Made by a program: the position numbers and the translations under genes
NCBI GenBank assembly: GCA_949825025.1
Contig: OX463780.1
Coordinates: 42,760,979-42,824,978 of the forward strand
Direction: 5' to 3'
Length of the DNA stretch: 64,000 nucleotides
Origin: Siphlonurus alternatus
Taxonomy: Eukaryota > Arthropoda > Insecta > Ephemeroptera > Siphlonuridae
The notes under the pieces: generated by a model
What the model saw: the letters and a program-made list of their open reading frames with translations, nothing else
What the model was told of the DNA's origin: nothing
Databases searched by the model: none
Shown here: positions 26,001 through 41,408 of the stretch, piece by piece
Position numbering within the stretch: position 1 is the stretch's first letter
Layout: every line of letters begins with the position of its first letter

Positions 26001-29000
26001 TATATAAATATAATTTGTATAAATTATATATGAAGTGTATTCATTGCTAAGCTCTTTACGGGGATGCGATGTACGAGGTGAACAGTACATTAAAGTGATG
26101 AAACATTGTAGTTTAGTAGCACAAAATGTTTATTATTTATCGTCGAGATAAAAGAGAGCTTTCAATTTTAAAGAGATTTCCGGATTCTCCTTTTTTATGA
26201 ACCCTCTTTTTTATTATTATATTATGTTCTTTTTTTATTCTTTTGTTATCTCTGAGGGAAAAGTGGTCAACTGCTTTGTAAAATATTATTCATAGATTAA
26301 AAGAACATAAATAAAAATATTCATGAAGGTAAATATAAACTTTTTTTTTTAAATTTCACATTAATTTTTTGGCAACAATTTTTTTTTACTATCAATTTAA
26401 AGAGAATAAATAGATTGTTATGAAAAGATAATTTGTTTTTAACTTTCAATGATACTAATCAAGTTATTTGATAATCAAGGTGTGTTTTCTTGTCGCCTGT
26501 GTTATTCGCGTCGGTTTGGCTTGTCGTGTTTGCGAGCTCACCGCGTCCCTATGCAGTGAGGGGCGCGAACATTTGGTACAGTCCCTCGCGACAGCAGTAG
26601 CGGCAACGCGGCAGTGGGGTCGACGGGGGGTGGGTGGGGGGCGGCGGTCGGTCGGTCGACCGGGAGGAGTGCAGCAGCAGCAGTACACACGCAGCGGCAG
26701 AAGCAGGAGAGAGGAGGGCGAGCGGGGGATAGCCGCCCGCGGGTCGCGGGAGAGGCAAGCAGCAGCGAGAAGCGAGTGAGCGGCGGCGCGGTGCGGGGGG
26801 ACAGCGGGGAGGAGAAGGGGAGAAGCGGATATCGCGGGCGCCGGGCGAGTGGGCGCTGGTCGTTCGAGCAGGCAGGCAGGCAGGCAGGCAGGCAAGCACG
26901 AAAGGGAGGCTGAGGGGGGAATGAAGAGAGCGGAGAGAAACTGGGGGGTTAGGGAGAGAAGAGGAGGTGGAGGAGGCGGTCAGGCGAGCAAGGAGGACAG
27001 CGGCGGCCGCGAGCGAGGGCCACGGCTGACGCCGACACCGCCACCACCGCCGCGTTGAGCCGCGTATATAGCGTGCTGTGCCGTCAGTGCTCGATCCCTC
27101 CAACGTTGCTAACCTCACTCTTGCCTGCCTCTCACCCAAGCTCAGGAATTCGGCCACACACTGCAGCAAGCGAGGCAGGCACGATGGCAAGCAAAGCCGC
27201 GGCAGAACACTGACGCCGAACGGTCGCCTCACCGCTGCTGCCATGCCGCCGGAATAGATCACATTTCATGCAGCCCACCTCACGGCAACAGCAGCAGCAG
27301 GCCTAGCTAAAACCGCAGCAGTTTCGTGTTGCTAGGAGACCAACAGCAGCTAAGCTAGCACCGGTTGTCGCAGCATACAGAATTACCTAAGCAAAAATTT
27401 GAACCTAAATTAATTACAGTTTCCACATCTCCACTGGTTTGATTTATCAAGAAAGACAAAAACAATACAAATTTAATAATATCCTCTCTCCTGTTCTTTT
27501 ATTTTGAACTAAAAAGCTTATTAATTATGCATTCAGTATAATACGGTATCCAGCTTGACCTTAGTAATTACACTGTTCAATAAATCATTCTCTTTTTTTA
27601 AACTCGTTCCGTTTATATAAGTCAATTTATAATTTAATTACTAAATATATTAAAAAAAAAATTATTTGCCAATATGTGATATAATTTATAGTAAATATTG
27701 AATTAAAATGCAACATGATGCTAGAGAATTTCTTGTGCATGCATGCTACTGATACGGTGAGAACATTAGATACGAGCAACGTCGGCTTACTCGGCTTTAT
27801 AATAGACTCACATATCCAAGTGCGATGTAGCTGCATGCTGGAGCTTGCTACGTAATTAGAGTTTTTTATCGAGGGAGGAAGAGAGGCTAAAGCGACGGAG
27901 AGTTCGCCGAAACGATTGGCCTCCTCTCTCTGAATCAGGTAACTTCACAACATATGCCACAAGTTCACGAAAAAGCTGCAACTAAATCACTCTTCTCTCT
28001 TACATATTATATCATAAATAAAATGCGATAGCTTTTAAAACCTAATGTGACAACGGATTTAATAACATTTTTTTTTTTTTAAATTTCGTTATCTGCATGG
28101 GAATTTAATCCTTTTACAGTATAATTTTGAAGCAAAAGTTTAATAATAATAATAAGGTTATTAATCATTATAATAGTCGTTATACTTTTGTTCAAATTCA
28201 AATATATAGTAAAATTAATCAATAATTATAAATTACATTACTTTGTTTACAATTATTAATTTATTTTTTTAAACATTATATACTTCATAAAAGTTAAGGG
28301 TAAGGTAACGCCACCAATGTTAAAAAAAATCCCTCACACAAAAATTCTGAAAAAAATTTAAAATGTTCTCCTCAACACCCCCTATCAGTACCTAAAATAT
28401 CAGGTATACAAATACGATCTAGTTTTTGAGTTATGAATTTTTAAAGTTGACTACTTTAACATGGAGAAATGGAACTCCCATGTTAAATTAGTCAACTTTA
28501 AAAATTTATAACTCAAAAACTAGATCGTATTTGTACACCTGATATTTTAGCTACTGATAGGGGGTGTAGAGGAGAACATTTTAATTTTTTTTTTCAGAAT
28601 TTTTGTGAGCGGGATTTTTTTTAACATTGGTGGCGTTATCTTACCTTATACCGATTGCACTCCTCTTTTAAATAAATATAAACAATAAATTTAATATTCC
28701 TCATTATGGTAATTTTTTACATCATTAACGTCATTAACCTTCACAAACAAATTATGTAAATTAACTGCCATGGAATTTAGTTATGCAAATATTATAAACG
28801 TTTATTTAATATATCTGATTACCTATGACTTCTTAGTTTTAATATAATGATTATATGAGACACCTGAATGAGACCTTATTTACTATAAAAGCGTAAAAAA
28901 TTAATGCATAATTTACATTGTATATAATTATAGTGAAATCTTAAAAAATAAAAATATTGAAATAAATAAGTATAAAGTTTTAATAGTACAATTCAGAATA

Positions 29001-29151
29001 TAATTATTATAATGCCATGCATGTAAAACATTTATCATATGAAATAACATTTAAATAATTAAAAATTCCTATAACTACATAATGCATGTTCTCTGGACAC
29101 CACCACCCTTATTCCTGCTGTATTTGTGGACGTTACCACGCAGTATAATAC

Positions 29152-29239
<88 letters not shown>

Positions 29240-32200
29240 GAGGCGTGGGGAACCAAAACTTTTTTATTTGGGTACTGGGTGCTCTTCTTACAAAATTGCA
29301 AGTCTGCATCTCTCTGCCTATTGTGGAGCTGCAGCTCTTACCAAGTGAGGCATTTTAGGAGTAAAGTTCGTACTGTACGGAGGTGTACAGTACATATTAT
29401 ACCTCCAGACAGCATGAACTTTCTCCTGCTCATTTTGTAGGTGTTTATCACACCATACCATCTATAGAGGTATATTGCAAACTAGAATGATTTTGGAATT
29501 ATATACTTGATTGCTCTTCTTACCTCCTTTAAAATTTCAAATATATTGATCTCGTTGTCTCTTGGAGATGCCATGTAACAAATCATGTAGGAGGAACGTT
29601 CGTGCTCTCGGTGTACTAATATTATTATTTAATTATTAATGATTTTTTAGTGCTTTTTCGCCATCTGATTATTGCATTTGTATGTATACCATTATCTTCT
29701 GGAGAAAAAGAAAGGTCTACACCGGGCTTTGAACCTCGGATCTCTCAGTGAAATCTAGTCCTGATGCTCTTTTCTTTTACAACAGAAAATATTTAACTTA
29801 TTATTTCTATTACTTCTATACATGGTATTCTAAATGTTATTTTATGTACATTCTCAAGACAGCACGAACCCCTGCATGATTTGAATGAGTTAAAGCTCCA
29901 AGAGACAAAGATATGCTGATTTGCAATTTTTGGGGAAGTAAGAAGAGCACCTAGTCATCCTAAAATCTTTCTAGTTCACCACGATTTCATCTAGACTGCG
30001 TGACAACGTCGAAAAATGAGCAGGGGATAGTTCATGCTCTCCTTGCCGAGGTGTATTTTACTTGCTATAATGCTGGTCTTCATTTCTTCATAACGTTTTT
30101 CATGCCCTGTCAGCCTTGATAGTTTAATTTTATCATAAACGTCTTCATAACAGAATAATAAGTTGCCTTAAATGGTTAAGTATTTTTCAAATTATTATGA
30201 CAATAATAACATTGTAGTACTCCAAGATTTTGAAGATTTGGGTATATGATTAATAATCACTTATATAATAATTTATTTAATAAATATATATATATTATTA
30301 ATATTTTAATAATAAATAAATGCAATCATGCATGTAAAAAAATGACAGAAATTTTAATTTGATCATCTCAATATTATTTTAATAATTAATATATAATAAT
30401 ATAGGTTACATTCAAAATTATATGTAATAAAACAGACAAACACTTTATAAAAATAATAATAATTTATGTATTTTTGCATTATATTATAAACTAAGTGTTC
30501 TATAGCTGTTATGCAGTTCGAGGCCAATTCTGTATGTATAATGTAAGTTTGCCTTATGGTCATGCATGAATTGAAAATATACACCACCTTTTATACTATT
30601 GTATATTTCCTTTATTGTGTTTGCCAATCATGCAGTACATAATATGCCATGATATCTTGTGAAGTTTCAAATTAAATAATTTATTTTATTTTGATCAAAT
30701 TTTGGTTCGCTGAATGCTTTACGATAAGCTGTATTAAATTATATTAATTATATTATAGAATTATTAATAAGTAAGATATATATTACATTTTTAATGTACA
30801 CGTGTACATCCATAATAAAATTATATAATTATATTGTCTGTTACTAATGTAACTATACTGTAATAATTGAAACTTAAAATATTATATAGATTTTAAACTT
30901 TAGAATGTCTCAAGTGTTTTTTTTTTATATATATTATGCCTGCACGGATATGGTTACATACATGCAGTAATATAATCTAAGGTGGCGGCTAATATATAGT
31001 ATCGTAATCTGAAACCACAGTTAGAGTTCGCTCAATGCATTCAGAGTAAAAAATTAAAATCGGTTGATATATTCTATGTTGAAATCAAATGAAATCTAAA
31101 GATCGTGGATGCTTACTTAAATCAAATTATTTTGCATTGTTAATTAAACAATTATATTATATATAGTAATAGATTTCTCAATTAATGAAATATTTAAAAA
31201 AGTTTATAAATATAAAAATATTGGATGCGATTCACGAAGCAGTTAGCCAGGTTGCTAACCACGTTTAGCTTAACCACGTTTAAGTATACCTGTTTTACGT
31301 GTTAAACCATCTAGTTAAACGTGGTTAAGCTAAACATGGTTAGAAACCTGGCTAACTGCTTTGTGCATCGCGCCCATTAAAGTTATAATAAATGGGCGCG
31401 ATTCACGAATAAGCAGTTAGCCAGGTTTCTAACCACGTTTAGCTTAACGATGTTTAACTATACCTTTTTTACGTGTTAAACCACCTATAGTTAAACGTGG
31501 TTAAGCTAAACGTGGTTAGAAACCTGGCTAACTGCTTCGTGAATCGCGCCTATATTATTTATTATATTAAATATATAATATTATACGCGACGTACAGAAT
31601 TAATCAGAGGATGAGGGGTTCTGATACGAATCTCGCATGCCATCTCTCTGCTATGCAGCAGTAGTTTTATCATCTAGTTTATATTGTTTACTTCTTAGCC
31701 CTTGGTTTTATCCACTTAGAACGCTGTCCTTTCACGATCTTCTCATAAAATTCCGCAGCTTGCAGCTTGGAGATAAAATTTTGGGTATCAGACAAGTTCC
31801 ATATTGTTAAAGATGTGGGATAGAACGTTGCTCTTTTTTTAATGAACCACTTGAAAATATATTATTTTCATTTTGACGCCAATAATTTTTTTCATCGTAG
31901 TGTAAAATATATAAATAATATGCACTAGAGCGTAAAATTTATATTATCTGTATTCTATTAAAACACATAAGAGATGCATGAGTTATAACTATAGCATATA
32001 ATATTGTGAGGAATATTCTGTTATAAATAATGCATGTATTATATTATTTAAGCATTGCTGCATATATACACTGCTATAATCTATCGATGCATTTTATTAA
32101 TTACCTATTCTAATATCATACATAATATCCAAATTAAAAATAAAAAGTGATGAAGTTAGCTGGATGTTATTATTACTAGAATAATCAAAATTCAGCCACG

Positions 32201-35200
32201 CGAAAACTTTTGAAAGCAGCTGATAAACGTTTGTTTTGTTTTAAATTTTTTTTATGACAAAACAATAACAAGTTTACAAACTAAAACGTAACTTTAGTCG
32301 TGTTGTGCTAAGAATTTCAAGTTCAATGTTAGTAAGTAAGCACACTACTTCACTTTTGCTCAATGGCAAAGAGAGCGAAGAGAGAGAGAGAGAGAGAGAG
32401 ACTGGTAAAAAGAGAGGATTACGAGTGAGTTTAAAAAGCCCAAGCGTAAATAAAGAAAAAGTTAGTACACGAGAGAGAAGAGAGAAACGAACAAAATACC
32501 ATCTGAGTCGGCGCGAGTAGTAGTAGGAGAATTGAATGAATGAAATGTTATCGACTACACTATATATAAATATACACACTATTATATATTATACTATATA
32601 TTTATAGTAGTATGTATACATTTATACACGAAACACTTTCCTTCCACTCGAGTTGCTGAATGAATACTAAATTATCTTTACTTAGATCAAACAACTCCAA
32701 ACTTTTTTTCCGTCCTCTTTCTCTTTCTATTTTTATTTTATTTTTTAATACTCTTATAGCGTTTGAAAAAAGGGGAGATAAAAAAAAACACTACAGCTCC
32801 AGTTAAATTGCCATTTATCAAATTGTGTCTACCGTACATTATAAATTTATTTTCCTAAAGACTTAATTTTTTTGTTGCCCGTTTTAACTCAGTTTTAATA
32901 AAGTATGCAACCAGTGGAACATGTGTGGATGTAAAGTCATCTAACTTTAGGCACTTTAAAAAAATATATGTTTATTATCTTTTTTTCATTCATATTTTAC
33001 AAACAAGATAAAAATATAAAACTGTAGTTTCAGATACTTACAGTTAATTGATTATTATATAATTGATAATCGATTATAAAATCGTTTTATTTACCTGTTC
33101 ATTAAATGTACCAAAAAAATATTTTTCTACGTTTTAGTATTAACTCCTCCCCTCTCCTGCAACTTTATAACCTGAATGCTATTATTTCCTTGGCATACGA
33201 CGAGCTGTGGCAGTTTGCATGCAGCATGCGAGCGCGTTTATTTCGACCGAATGCAGCCTTATTTTTACCATCACGCCCAATCGTTCTCGTAAACGCAAAC
33301 TCTGTTCAAACTTTTATCACTTCCATTAAAAATTTTAATCTTCTTTCTCTTACGCACCACACTTTTTTTTACAAGCTTTGAATTACACCAATCTTAGTAT
33401 GAATTACTGCAACTTTTTTATTTACATATTTTTTTTTAACATGAAACATAAGATATTTTTAAATAAGAATTAATTAGTATTATCAGAGATAAAATTTATT
33501 TGATCTGGTGTTTGAGCTTGGCAAGCTTTAGGATAGGGATTTAGTTTGGTCTGTCGGTTCGGTGGGGGAGGGTTGGGTTTGGCGTTATATATATTCGAAC
33601 CCAGTAACATTAGGGTTGGCTTGCTTGCTTGCTTGCTCGCTGGGTGAACTAGGGATGGCGCTTCTCTCCAACTACTCCGCCCCTACTGCTGCTGACTACC
33701 CACCCTCCCAACCCACTGTGTGCCCGCACGGACGGCGCTGAGTAAAGCACGCGGGTTGCAGGGGGCAGTGCGGAAATTGCCCGGGGGACGCGGCGGCGGC
33801 TGTGAGGAGGCGGTAGAGGAGGTTTGGGGGGGTAGAGGAGAGCGAATGGCGGCGGAGTGCGCGGCTAGCGCGGCCGGCGGGCGGTGGCGCTCGGTGTGAC
33901 GTGCACACGAGTAGAGAAGAGGATCGAGGCTAACACACGGCACAGGCAGCGAGCCCCTAGGGTCGAAATAGACAAGGTCAGCTATGGCGTCGCTTGCTCG
34001 TTCTCTCTCTCTCGCTCAGTTCGCGGTGCGGCCAACAGCTCTGCCGGTAAAACGTGACGGTGACTGCTTGCCGCGGTCTGCAGCCTACGCGCGGCGCGAG
34101 AGAGAAGAGAGAGAGAGAGAAGCGAGGGCGATCGTTGCTTGCCCACCACCGCGTCAGCCTGCTCGCTCGCGTTCGTTGCTAGCCAGAGCTTACTTGCTCC
34201 CAGCAAAGCAGAGAGATCCTCTGCATAAATTCACTCTAACGTCAATATTCTACCGTAGACACCATGCAGTAACACCGAATTATTAATAAACTTGTCACTT
34301 CAAATAATCTCACACTATTATATTCTTATCTATTAGCATCTATAAAAAAATGATTACACGTTTAGTTTTAAAAAACCTGTTTTTTTTTTCTTTTGCTATA
34401 AATCATAAAAATATATTAAATGGTTTAATTAAATATTTATTATAATAATGTATCTTTGTAAAAGCTTTTATTATAATTTTATTAATTGATACATTTTAAT
34501 GAAGTGCGAACATTTTAATTTTTATAACTTTTGGTTATTTCTATATAGCAGTGCTCCCCCCTTAAATTTCTTATAAATTTATAATTTATTACACTATTAA
34601 AATAAAATATCATTATGAAAAATATATTAAATATGACCTGAAATCTCAGCACTGACATCATTCTTATTTTCACACATTCCAGTGAACGGAACGGTTAGAA
34701 CAGATGCGTCATACGTCATAATATATAAATAATGTATAATCATGCAGTATAGAAATACTACTTATTAATTACTATTCTTTCTTTGATATTAGACGTATAA
34801 TTAGCAAATTTGTAAAAAACACTTGAACGTATAGATACAGGTCGATCAGCTAAAATTTCCAACACGTGGCCGATATTCTAAAAAAAAAAAAAAAATGCAG
34901 GCAGGTAGGCAGTTGACCTGCCTAATCTCATTTCATACATAAAAGAAGCGGCAAGTAATAAGTATAATAAATAATTATGTAAATCTGGTATATAACGCAC
35001 TGGTTAGTAAAATTTAACATACGGCATGCCACAACTTGAGCAAAGCCTTTGACAACGAATAAGTTATATTTGCGATATATTTTTTAATTGTATATTATAT
35101 AAATTATATTATATTGGATTATTTGATACTTTTTTACGTTGCACCGTGTGTAATATATAATATTATAGTAAAAAAATAAACGGAAATCACTAAGATTCCT

Positions 35201-38034
35201 GTGTTCATGTCGATCGCCCTTCATGACGCAATACTAGACCACCTTTTGCCGTGGACATAAATTATAGTATAGCATTTTATAAAAATAAATTAGGCCCCAT
35301 GCATGTTAATTGTGTGATATAATTATGCCATGGGAAACCAAATAATCCAAATAATGCATCATATATTAATAATATATTATTTAATGCTGAACTATTACTG
35401 CACATATTGATTCAATGGCAAAAGAACAAGCTCTGATTGATACGTAATTATAGTAATTACATTATTATGATTTTTTTCCATAAAATTGAAATTTAACCTG
35501 TCTACTTTCTCACATTATATATAAATATATAGTATGATACGAAATTATAAAACTATATATTATGTTTTATATTATGAATATTATTAGGATTATCATGCAG
35601 ATGATACGTTCCAAAGTTGATGACGTCATGTCAAACTATATGCGGGTTGGGTTTACACCGCGCGCTAATGCCGCGGCGCCGTGGCGGGCGGCGGTTCATC
35701 TTTATTGCAGCCGGCCGCGGTTCGTTCGGCGTGCGAGATACTGCGGCAGCAACGACGGCGGCAGAGTGGCGGCGGCCATTGCCTGGAGCTGGCCTGCGTG
35801 CTTGCTTCTCTACTGCTGGGCGCGGGCTACAACGCCCTCGTCGTGTCAGGCTACGCCAGTCGGCGACTCTGCCTACACGAACAGACGCGAGAACCGTGTC
35901 CTTATCTCATCCCAGCACCGCCGTTGCCGCAGCAGGCGATGCCACGGTCGCGGCCATGCCAGGTCGGTCGTCGCCTGCCTGCCTGCTCGCCCAGTCCCTC
36001 CTCACCGCAGCAGCAGCAGCTCGCAGCAGAGCACGTATCCGCCACCTCACCCCACCCCCTCCTCCTTCGCCACATTGCCACCGACGCTCCCTGCCTCCCG
36101 CATCTGCCACTCTCACATCGCAAAATCACCTCTGCATCGTCTTTTCGATATAACAAAACTACGTTATTACCCATTAAAAAGAAAAAAAAAAAAGTCATAT
36201 AATCATGACCTTTCTCAACAAACTTTGTAGCGAGTCATGATATTCATAGCTCTTGCTGCTATTCCCATCCATTCAAACTTGTTTCTTTCCTTTTTTTATG
36301 TATGTCAGCTTGAATGAAAATACGTAATGTTTCTGTAATAAAATTTTTATAATTTCACATTTTTTTTTAATAACAGCTTTATAATTGTTTTCATTGTGGC
36401 AGATGATTGCTGTAGTTTTTATAAATGCTATATCACGCCCCATTACCTTGAAACAGCACTTATAAATCACATTTTACCACATTTCATGGGGGAGTGGAAA
36501 AAAAACTCATAAATTCACTTTCCCTTTAGTTGTAAATTTCTACGTATAGATGGCAACACAATCCTTGCAAACTTTTTTTATCTGGCGCATTTTATTTTAA
36601 AACTCATATTGATCACACCAACCCAGAATATTTTTTTAGTTTGTTGGATAAATATAATATATATGTTAATATGAATTAATGAAAAGGATAATAGTTATGT
36701 TCGACACGATTATTAAGTAATAAATTATTATATAACCCTTATGTTCCCTATACATAAGGTACGTTCATCTGATTATTGATTATTTAATTAATATTATATG
36801 TTATATTATAATATGTATAATATAATAAATAGATCGACCACCTAGTAAATTAATAACATGATAAAATTAACTAAAATTTAATAAAATGCATAAAACTAAA
36901 TGCCGAAATATAGATAATTAAAATCAATACCATGAGAATCAGAGAGTAAAATATATGTACCACATTTCAGGAGGCTGCTTGGGCAGACGCCGACGTCCAG
37001 CGTAATGAATCCACTTTGAGGTACAAGGCGAAGTCCCGCAAGCAATTCAAGAGCCAATACCTGACAAGCATGGAGCTCCAAGCAAAGAAGAAAGTGCAAG
37101 AAGAGCTAGAAAGACAGCAAGAAATTGAACGAATCAGAATAGAGGTAAAATTGTATAATATTATATTAATTTTTTGTTTAATATAATTAACATATATTAT
37201 ATCCTCTATTAGATCGGATATAATATAATTATAATTAATAAAAAAAATGATAAAGGAAAAATGAGTTTTTTATGAGGAAAAAAATGCTAGTTAATATGAA
37301 TTAATATTATTAAGCCTATATAAGTCATTAAGTGAAATGCTAATTAAAGTAATTGTAATTCATGTAACTTCAAAGATTTTTGTCATTTTTTTGTTATTAT
37401 ATATATTATTATACTGTTTTTTAAAAAAATGTGTGTATTTTTGTTATATTTAAATTTATAGTATAGACATATTAAATTAAATAGTATTAATTTAATATAT
37501 ACTCATCCATATTAGTAGTATATTAGTATATATATATTAGTATATATATATATACTGTTGATGTACATATGAAACTTTCGTAATTTCAATGTTAAATTTG
37601 GTGGTGGGAGGGTGGGGTGACGGGTGGGAGGTGGTAACACCTTCAGTAAATTAATTAGCTTTATGTATATAATCTTTTTTTTTTCTTTTTTTTTCAGTTT
37701 TTTTTTTCTAATGTCGTATTAAATATATAATTATGCTACGCTCTACTTCAATATATAATATATATCAATCTATAAAATACTGTATAAATGGTTTGAAATT
37801 AGTTCTATATTATAGTATATTTATATTATTAAATGAATTATTGCATTAATTTTTTTTACAGTATTTAATTGTGTGGGTTAATTATATAATTATACAGTAG
37901 TTTAAATATTATATTAATCTATAAAATGAATATATTTAATATTTTAATATAACGCAATATTTCCTATTCATATAATACTTATACTTAAAATTCAAATCAA
38001 CTAAATTTTTATAATTTGTCTATTTTGCATATCA

Positions 38035-38115
<81 letters not shown>

Positions 38116-41100
38116 CATATATTGTAGAAACTAAATATAAGACAGATAACTATATAGGAATGTGACCTCACATTTTATTATGACCTCAATTTGACCCTAG
38201 GAAGAGGAGCGTGAGGCACCAGATGAGCTGCATGGTCGCAGGGTTCACTGTTGGGTGCTAGTGCTTCCCGGGGAGTTCCGAACTGATGTTGACACCCCCT
38301 TCTACCTGGAGCCAGCCTCGGGTATTGCCTTCGAGATCTCGGAGCCATCTCACATAGGTGTGGAGAGTGTGTGGAACCACCAGAATTACTGGTTCAACAT
38401 CCAGGACAAGGGCTGTGATGTAAGTGCAACTGCAATATTTATATAAATAAGAAATATTTAATTGTAGCTAATGTAATAAATATAAATAAAATATTAGTAG
38501 ACAGTTAAATCAAAATTAAATCAATTTCACATGAACACCTATTTATAATAATAGCAGCAGAGGGAAGAATTTACAAACAGCAGAAGATGCAATGTTGAAT
38601 GTATTAATTTTTTAATATATACAGGGTTATAATAGCTATTGCTTAGTTATAACTTAAACTTATAATGTGACAAGTTATGTTTTCTCCGGAGGTTATAATT
38701 TTAATGGGCATGCAACTATTAATAGAGTAGAGCTAGAAAAAGCTAGGTTTTATTATAGTTTTTTTTAATTGGAATAGAGGTTTTGTATTAATTATTATAT
38801 ATTTATAATATTAACCCTGTGTTTCAGACATCAAGTTTTGATTTAAATGATTTAAACTTATGGATTCCGTTATTGAATGATGACAAGTTTGCTAGGAATT
38901 TAGACATGCCTCTATCATGGATGGAGAAGATTGATATACCAGGAGAAGGTGTTATTTTTTTCCCTCTTGTGATTCACATCTATTAACATAATTAAAGTAG
39001 TGTTGATAATCAATGCAATTAATTGTTGAAATTATAATTTATTCACTTTAGAGGAGCTGCAATGTAATTTTTTGTCTATAATATATAATATATCATGGCT
39101 TAATTTTTACCAGAGAGTTAAATTCAGAATAGATTTATAATTTTATTATTCTTTATTAAATATGCATGATGCACAGCAATTTTTGCAAATATATTTAAAT
39201 TTATTATAGCTGGCTTTCTTTTACTTAAAGATGGCAAGATGCAAATTAAACCATGCAGCAGACATTAATTAAAAATATTTTGTCATGTAATTTCAAGGTT
39301 ATAATTATAATTAATACAAATATAATATTCATGCTCTCTTGTATGTTTTTGCATCTATATATAATATATATTCATCATATAAGTCTCATGTATAGTATAA
39401 TATATATTATATCAAAAATTTTGCACTGTATTTGCTAGTTTTGCTGTTATGAAGTCACTTAATTGTAATATTTATTATTTTTGCAATTGTCTTAGGTGTG
39501 AAATATGTATGTATTTTTCTTATTGTAATAAAACTTATCATCATCATTTTATCATGCACATTATATGCATAATACACATGATCTAATATAAATATATAGT
39601 ATAGCTAGGTCATATATTTAATTTTTAACATAATTATATAGAAAATACTACACAAATGTTAACAGCATTCCAGAAGCGCTATCCTGGTGACTCTAAGACA
39701 ATTCTATACAAGCGAGCTCGTCTTGAGCTGTTTGCTGCACTCTCCCGGAGTGATGGCCTAGTGTCCAGAGTGACTCAGTTCTCCGACCTGGAATGGAGCG
39801 ACCCACTGCGAGAGGTGTCCGTGTACAAGCACAGACAAGACAGTCTGCTGCAAACCGAGGTGGATTTCAAGCAACAACGGGTTGTGGATCATTATGATGA
39901 AGGGCGGAGAGATCATATAAAAGGTATAAATAAAATTTCAGCTATATAGTCTTTAAAATTGTTTCCTTTAATTCTTTTAATTTGTATTTTGTATTTTTTT
40001 TTCATTATAATAATTGCTTCAAGCTGCATCTGCATGTATTATCCACATCATTATTGGTTGAATCTATACAGTATAATATATATTGTATTAATAATCACAT
40101 ATCTATGACTAGCCACTCTCATATATTTATGCACATATATGCCATGGTGCTATAATTATATAGGTTAAAAGAAATACATTTTGGGGTTCTAGCTTAATTA
40201 TATTACTACTATTTTATAATGTACATCATATGCTAGGGCTGCATGACAGTTTAGATCTTTTTAAAGTATAAATTTTATTTTTCAATCGTTTTATAATACA
40301 ATGTCCAGCAATATATGTCAAGAATTAATTTTTAAAAAGTTAAGATTGTAAAGATTAAATATATGCATGGTTTTATATTAATTCTTTTCAGAACATGAGT
40401 ATAATTCAAAAGGAGGAGAAGAGAGGAAGATTTTGTTTTACAATTACATTCACCCTGAGGGACTTGCAAGTCTGCACATTCAGCCAAACTGTGTGGTGGA
40501 GGACTACAAAGGACACAGTGATTGGCTACATCACAGAGTAATGAGATTTACCATGCAACAAGAGAATCAACATACTGTAGAGGTACATTAAAAACTACAA
40601 AATTGAATACAACAATTAATCTTCCAATAACGGGAAGCTATATTATTTAATTATGTACTGCTTCTATTTTTTTTCTGATTATATAGTATGTATGCATTAT
40701 TTTATTGTATGTCATGTGTTCAGCTGTTCAGCAGTTTTTTGATTTAACATTAATGTTGTCTCCAGTAGACAAATGATTGCGGAGGGAGAAGGGGGGTATA
40801 GGATCAATACTTTTGGTATCAAGCTAGGTATATAATTATATAATCTGTCTATAGGATCAATCACATATATCACTACATGATATTTAATTTTCCTAATTAT
40901 TTGAGATTTGTCCCCATGCATTTATTTTTATATTATTACTTTTTTAAAATCATTTTACTAATTAAACTGCATGCTTAGAGTATTTTGCTGGCCTACAGTT
41001 CTGGACAAGTCGTTGCAGTATGATGAAATATTATACTTAAAATTAATTAATCCTGCATTTTTTTTTCCATCACAGTTGACCATAGAAGATTTACTTATAA

Positions 41101-41374
41101 ATTCAGAAGCACCTGCAACTAAGCAAGTTGCACAGCGGAAATTTTTCCATTTAGAAAATAAGATTTTCCTACAATTTCACCATGCTCCAGACCAAATATC
41201 AGCAGGCTATCTACATTTTATCAAACCAACTGCTGAGGAAGGAAAATTTGGAGTTGAGCATATTCATGAATATGAGGTTGGCATTATAGTTATATTATAG
41301 TGAAATTAATAGTACACTATAATGAAATGTTTTTAATAATTATTAAAATGAATTATGAGTCTGAATGTCAGTTT

Positions 41375-41408
<34 letters not shown>

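Noticed and set aside
27064..27090. TATATA followed by TCAGT as a core promoter in the second GC island
   Set aside because: The spacing is about 20 bp, not the usual 25-31 bp. Kept only as a note.
26464..27262. Long open frames on both strands of the 26.5-27.3 kb GC island (up to 237 codons)
   Set aside because: Pro/Ser/Arg-rich on one strand and Gly/Arg-rich on the other, no domain, no splice-supported neighbours; expected from high GC and CAG/GCAG repeats.
29126..29440. 104-codon frame with an Ile-Tyr repeat
   Set aside because: The repeat is the (TA)n microsatellite; the rest is part of the inverted-repeat region.
29720..29770. A tRNA gene at the centre of the large inverted repeat
   Set aside because: Only a box-B-like word with one mismatch; no box A, no acceptor stem and no clean T-stem pairing.
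35562..36230. 222- and 178-codon frames overlapping DRC7 exon 4
   Set aside because: They are alternative frames of a GC-rich exon. Only the third frame (from 35711) contains the DRC7 transglutaminase-like sequence in phase with its neighbours.
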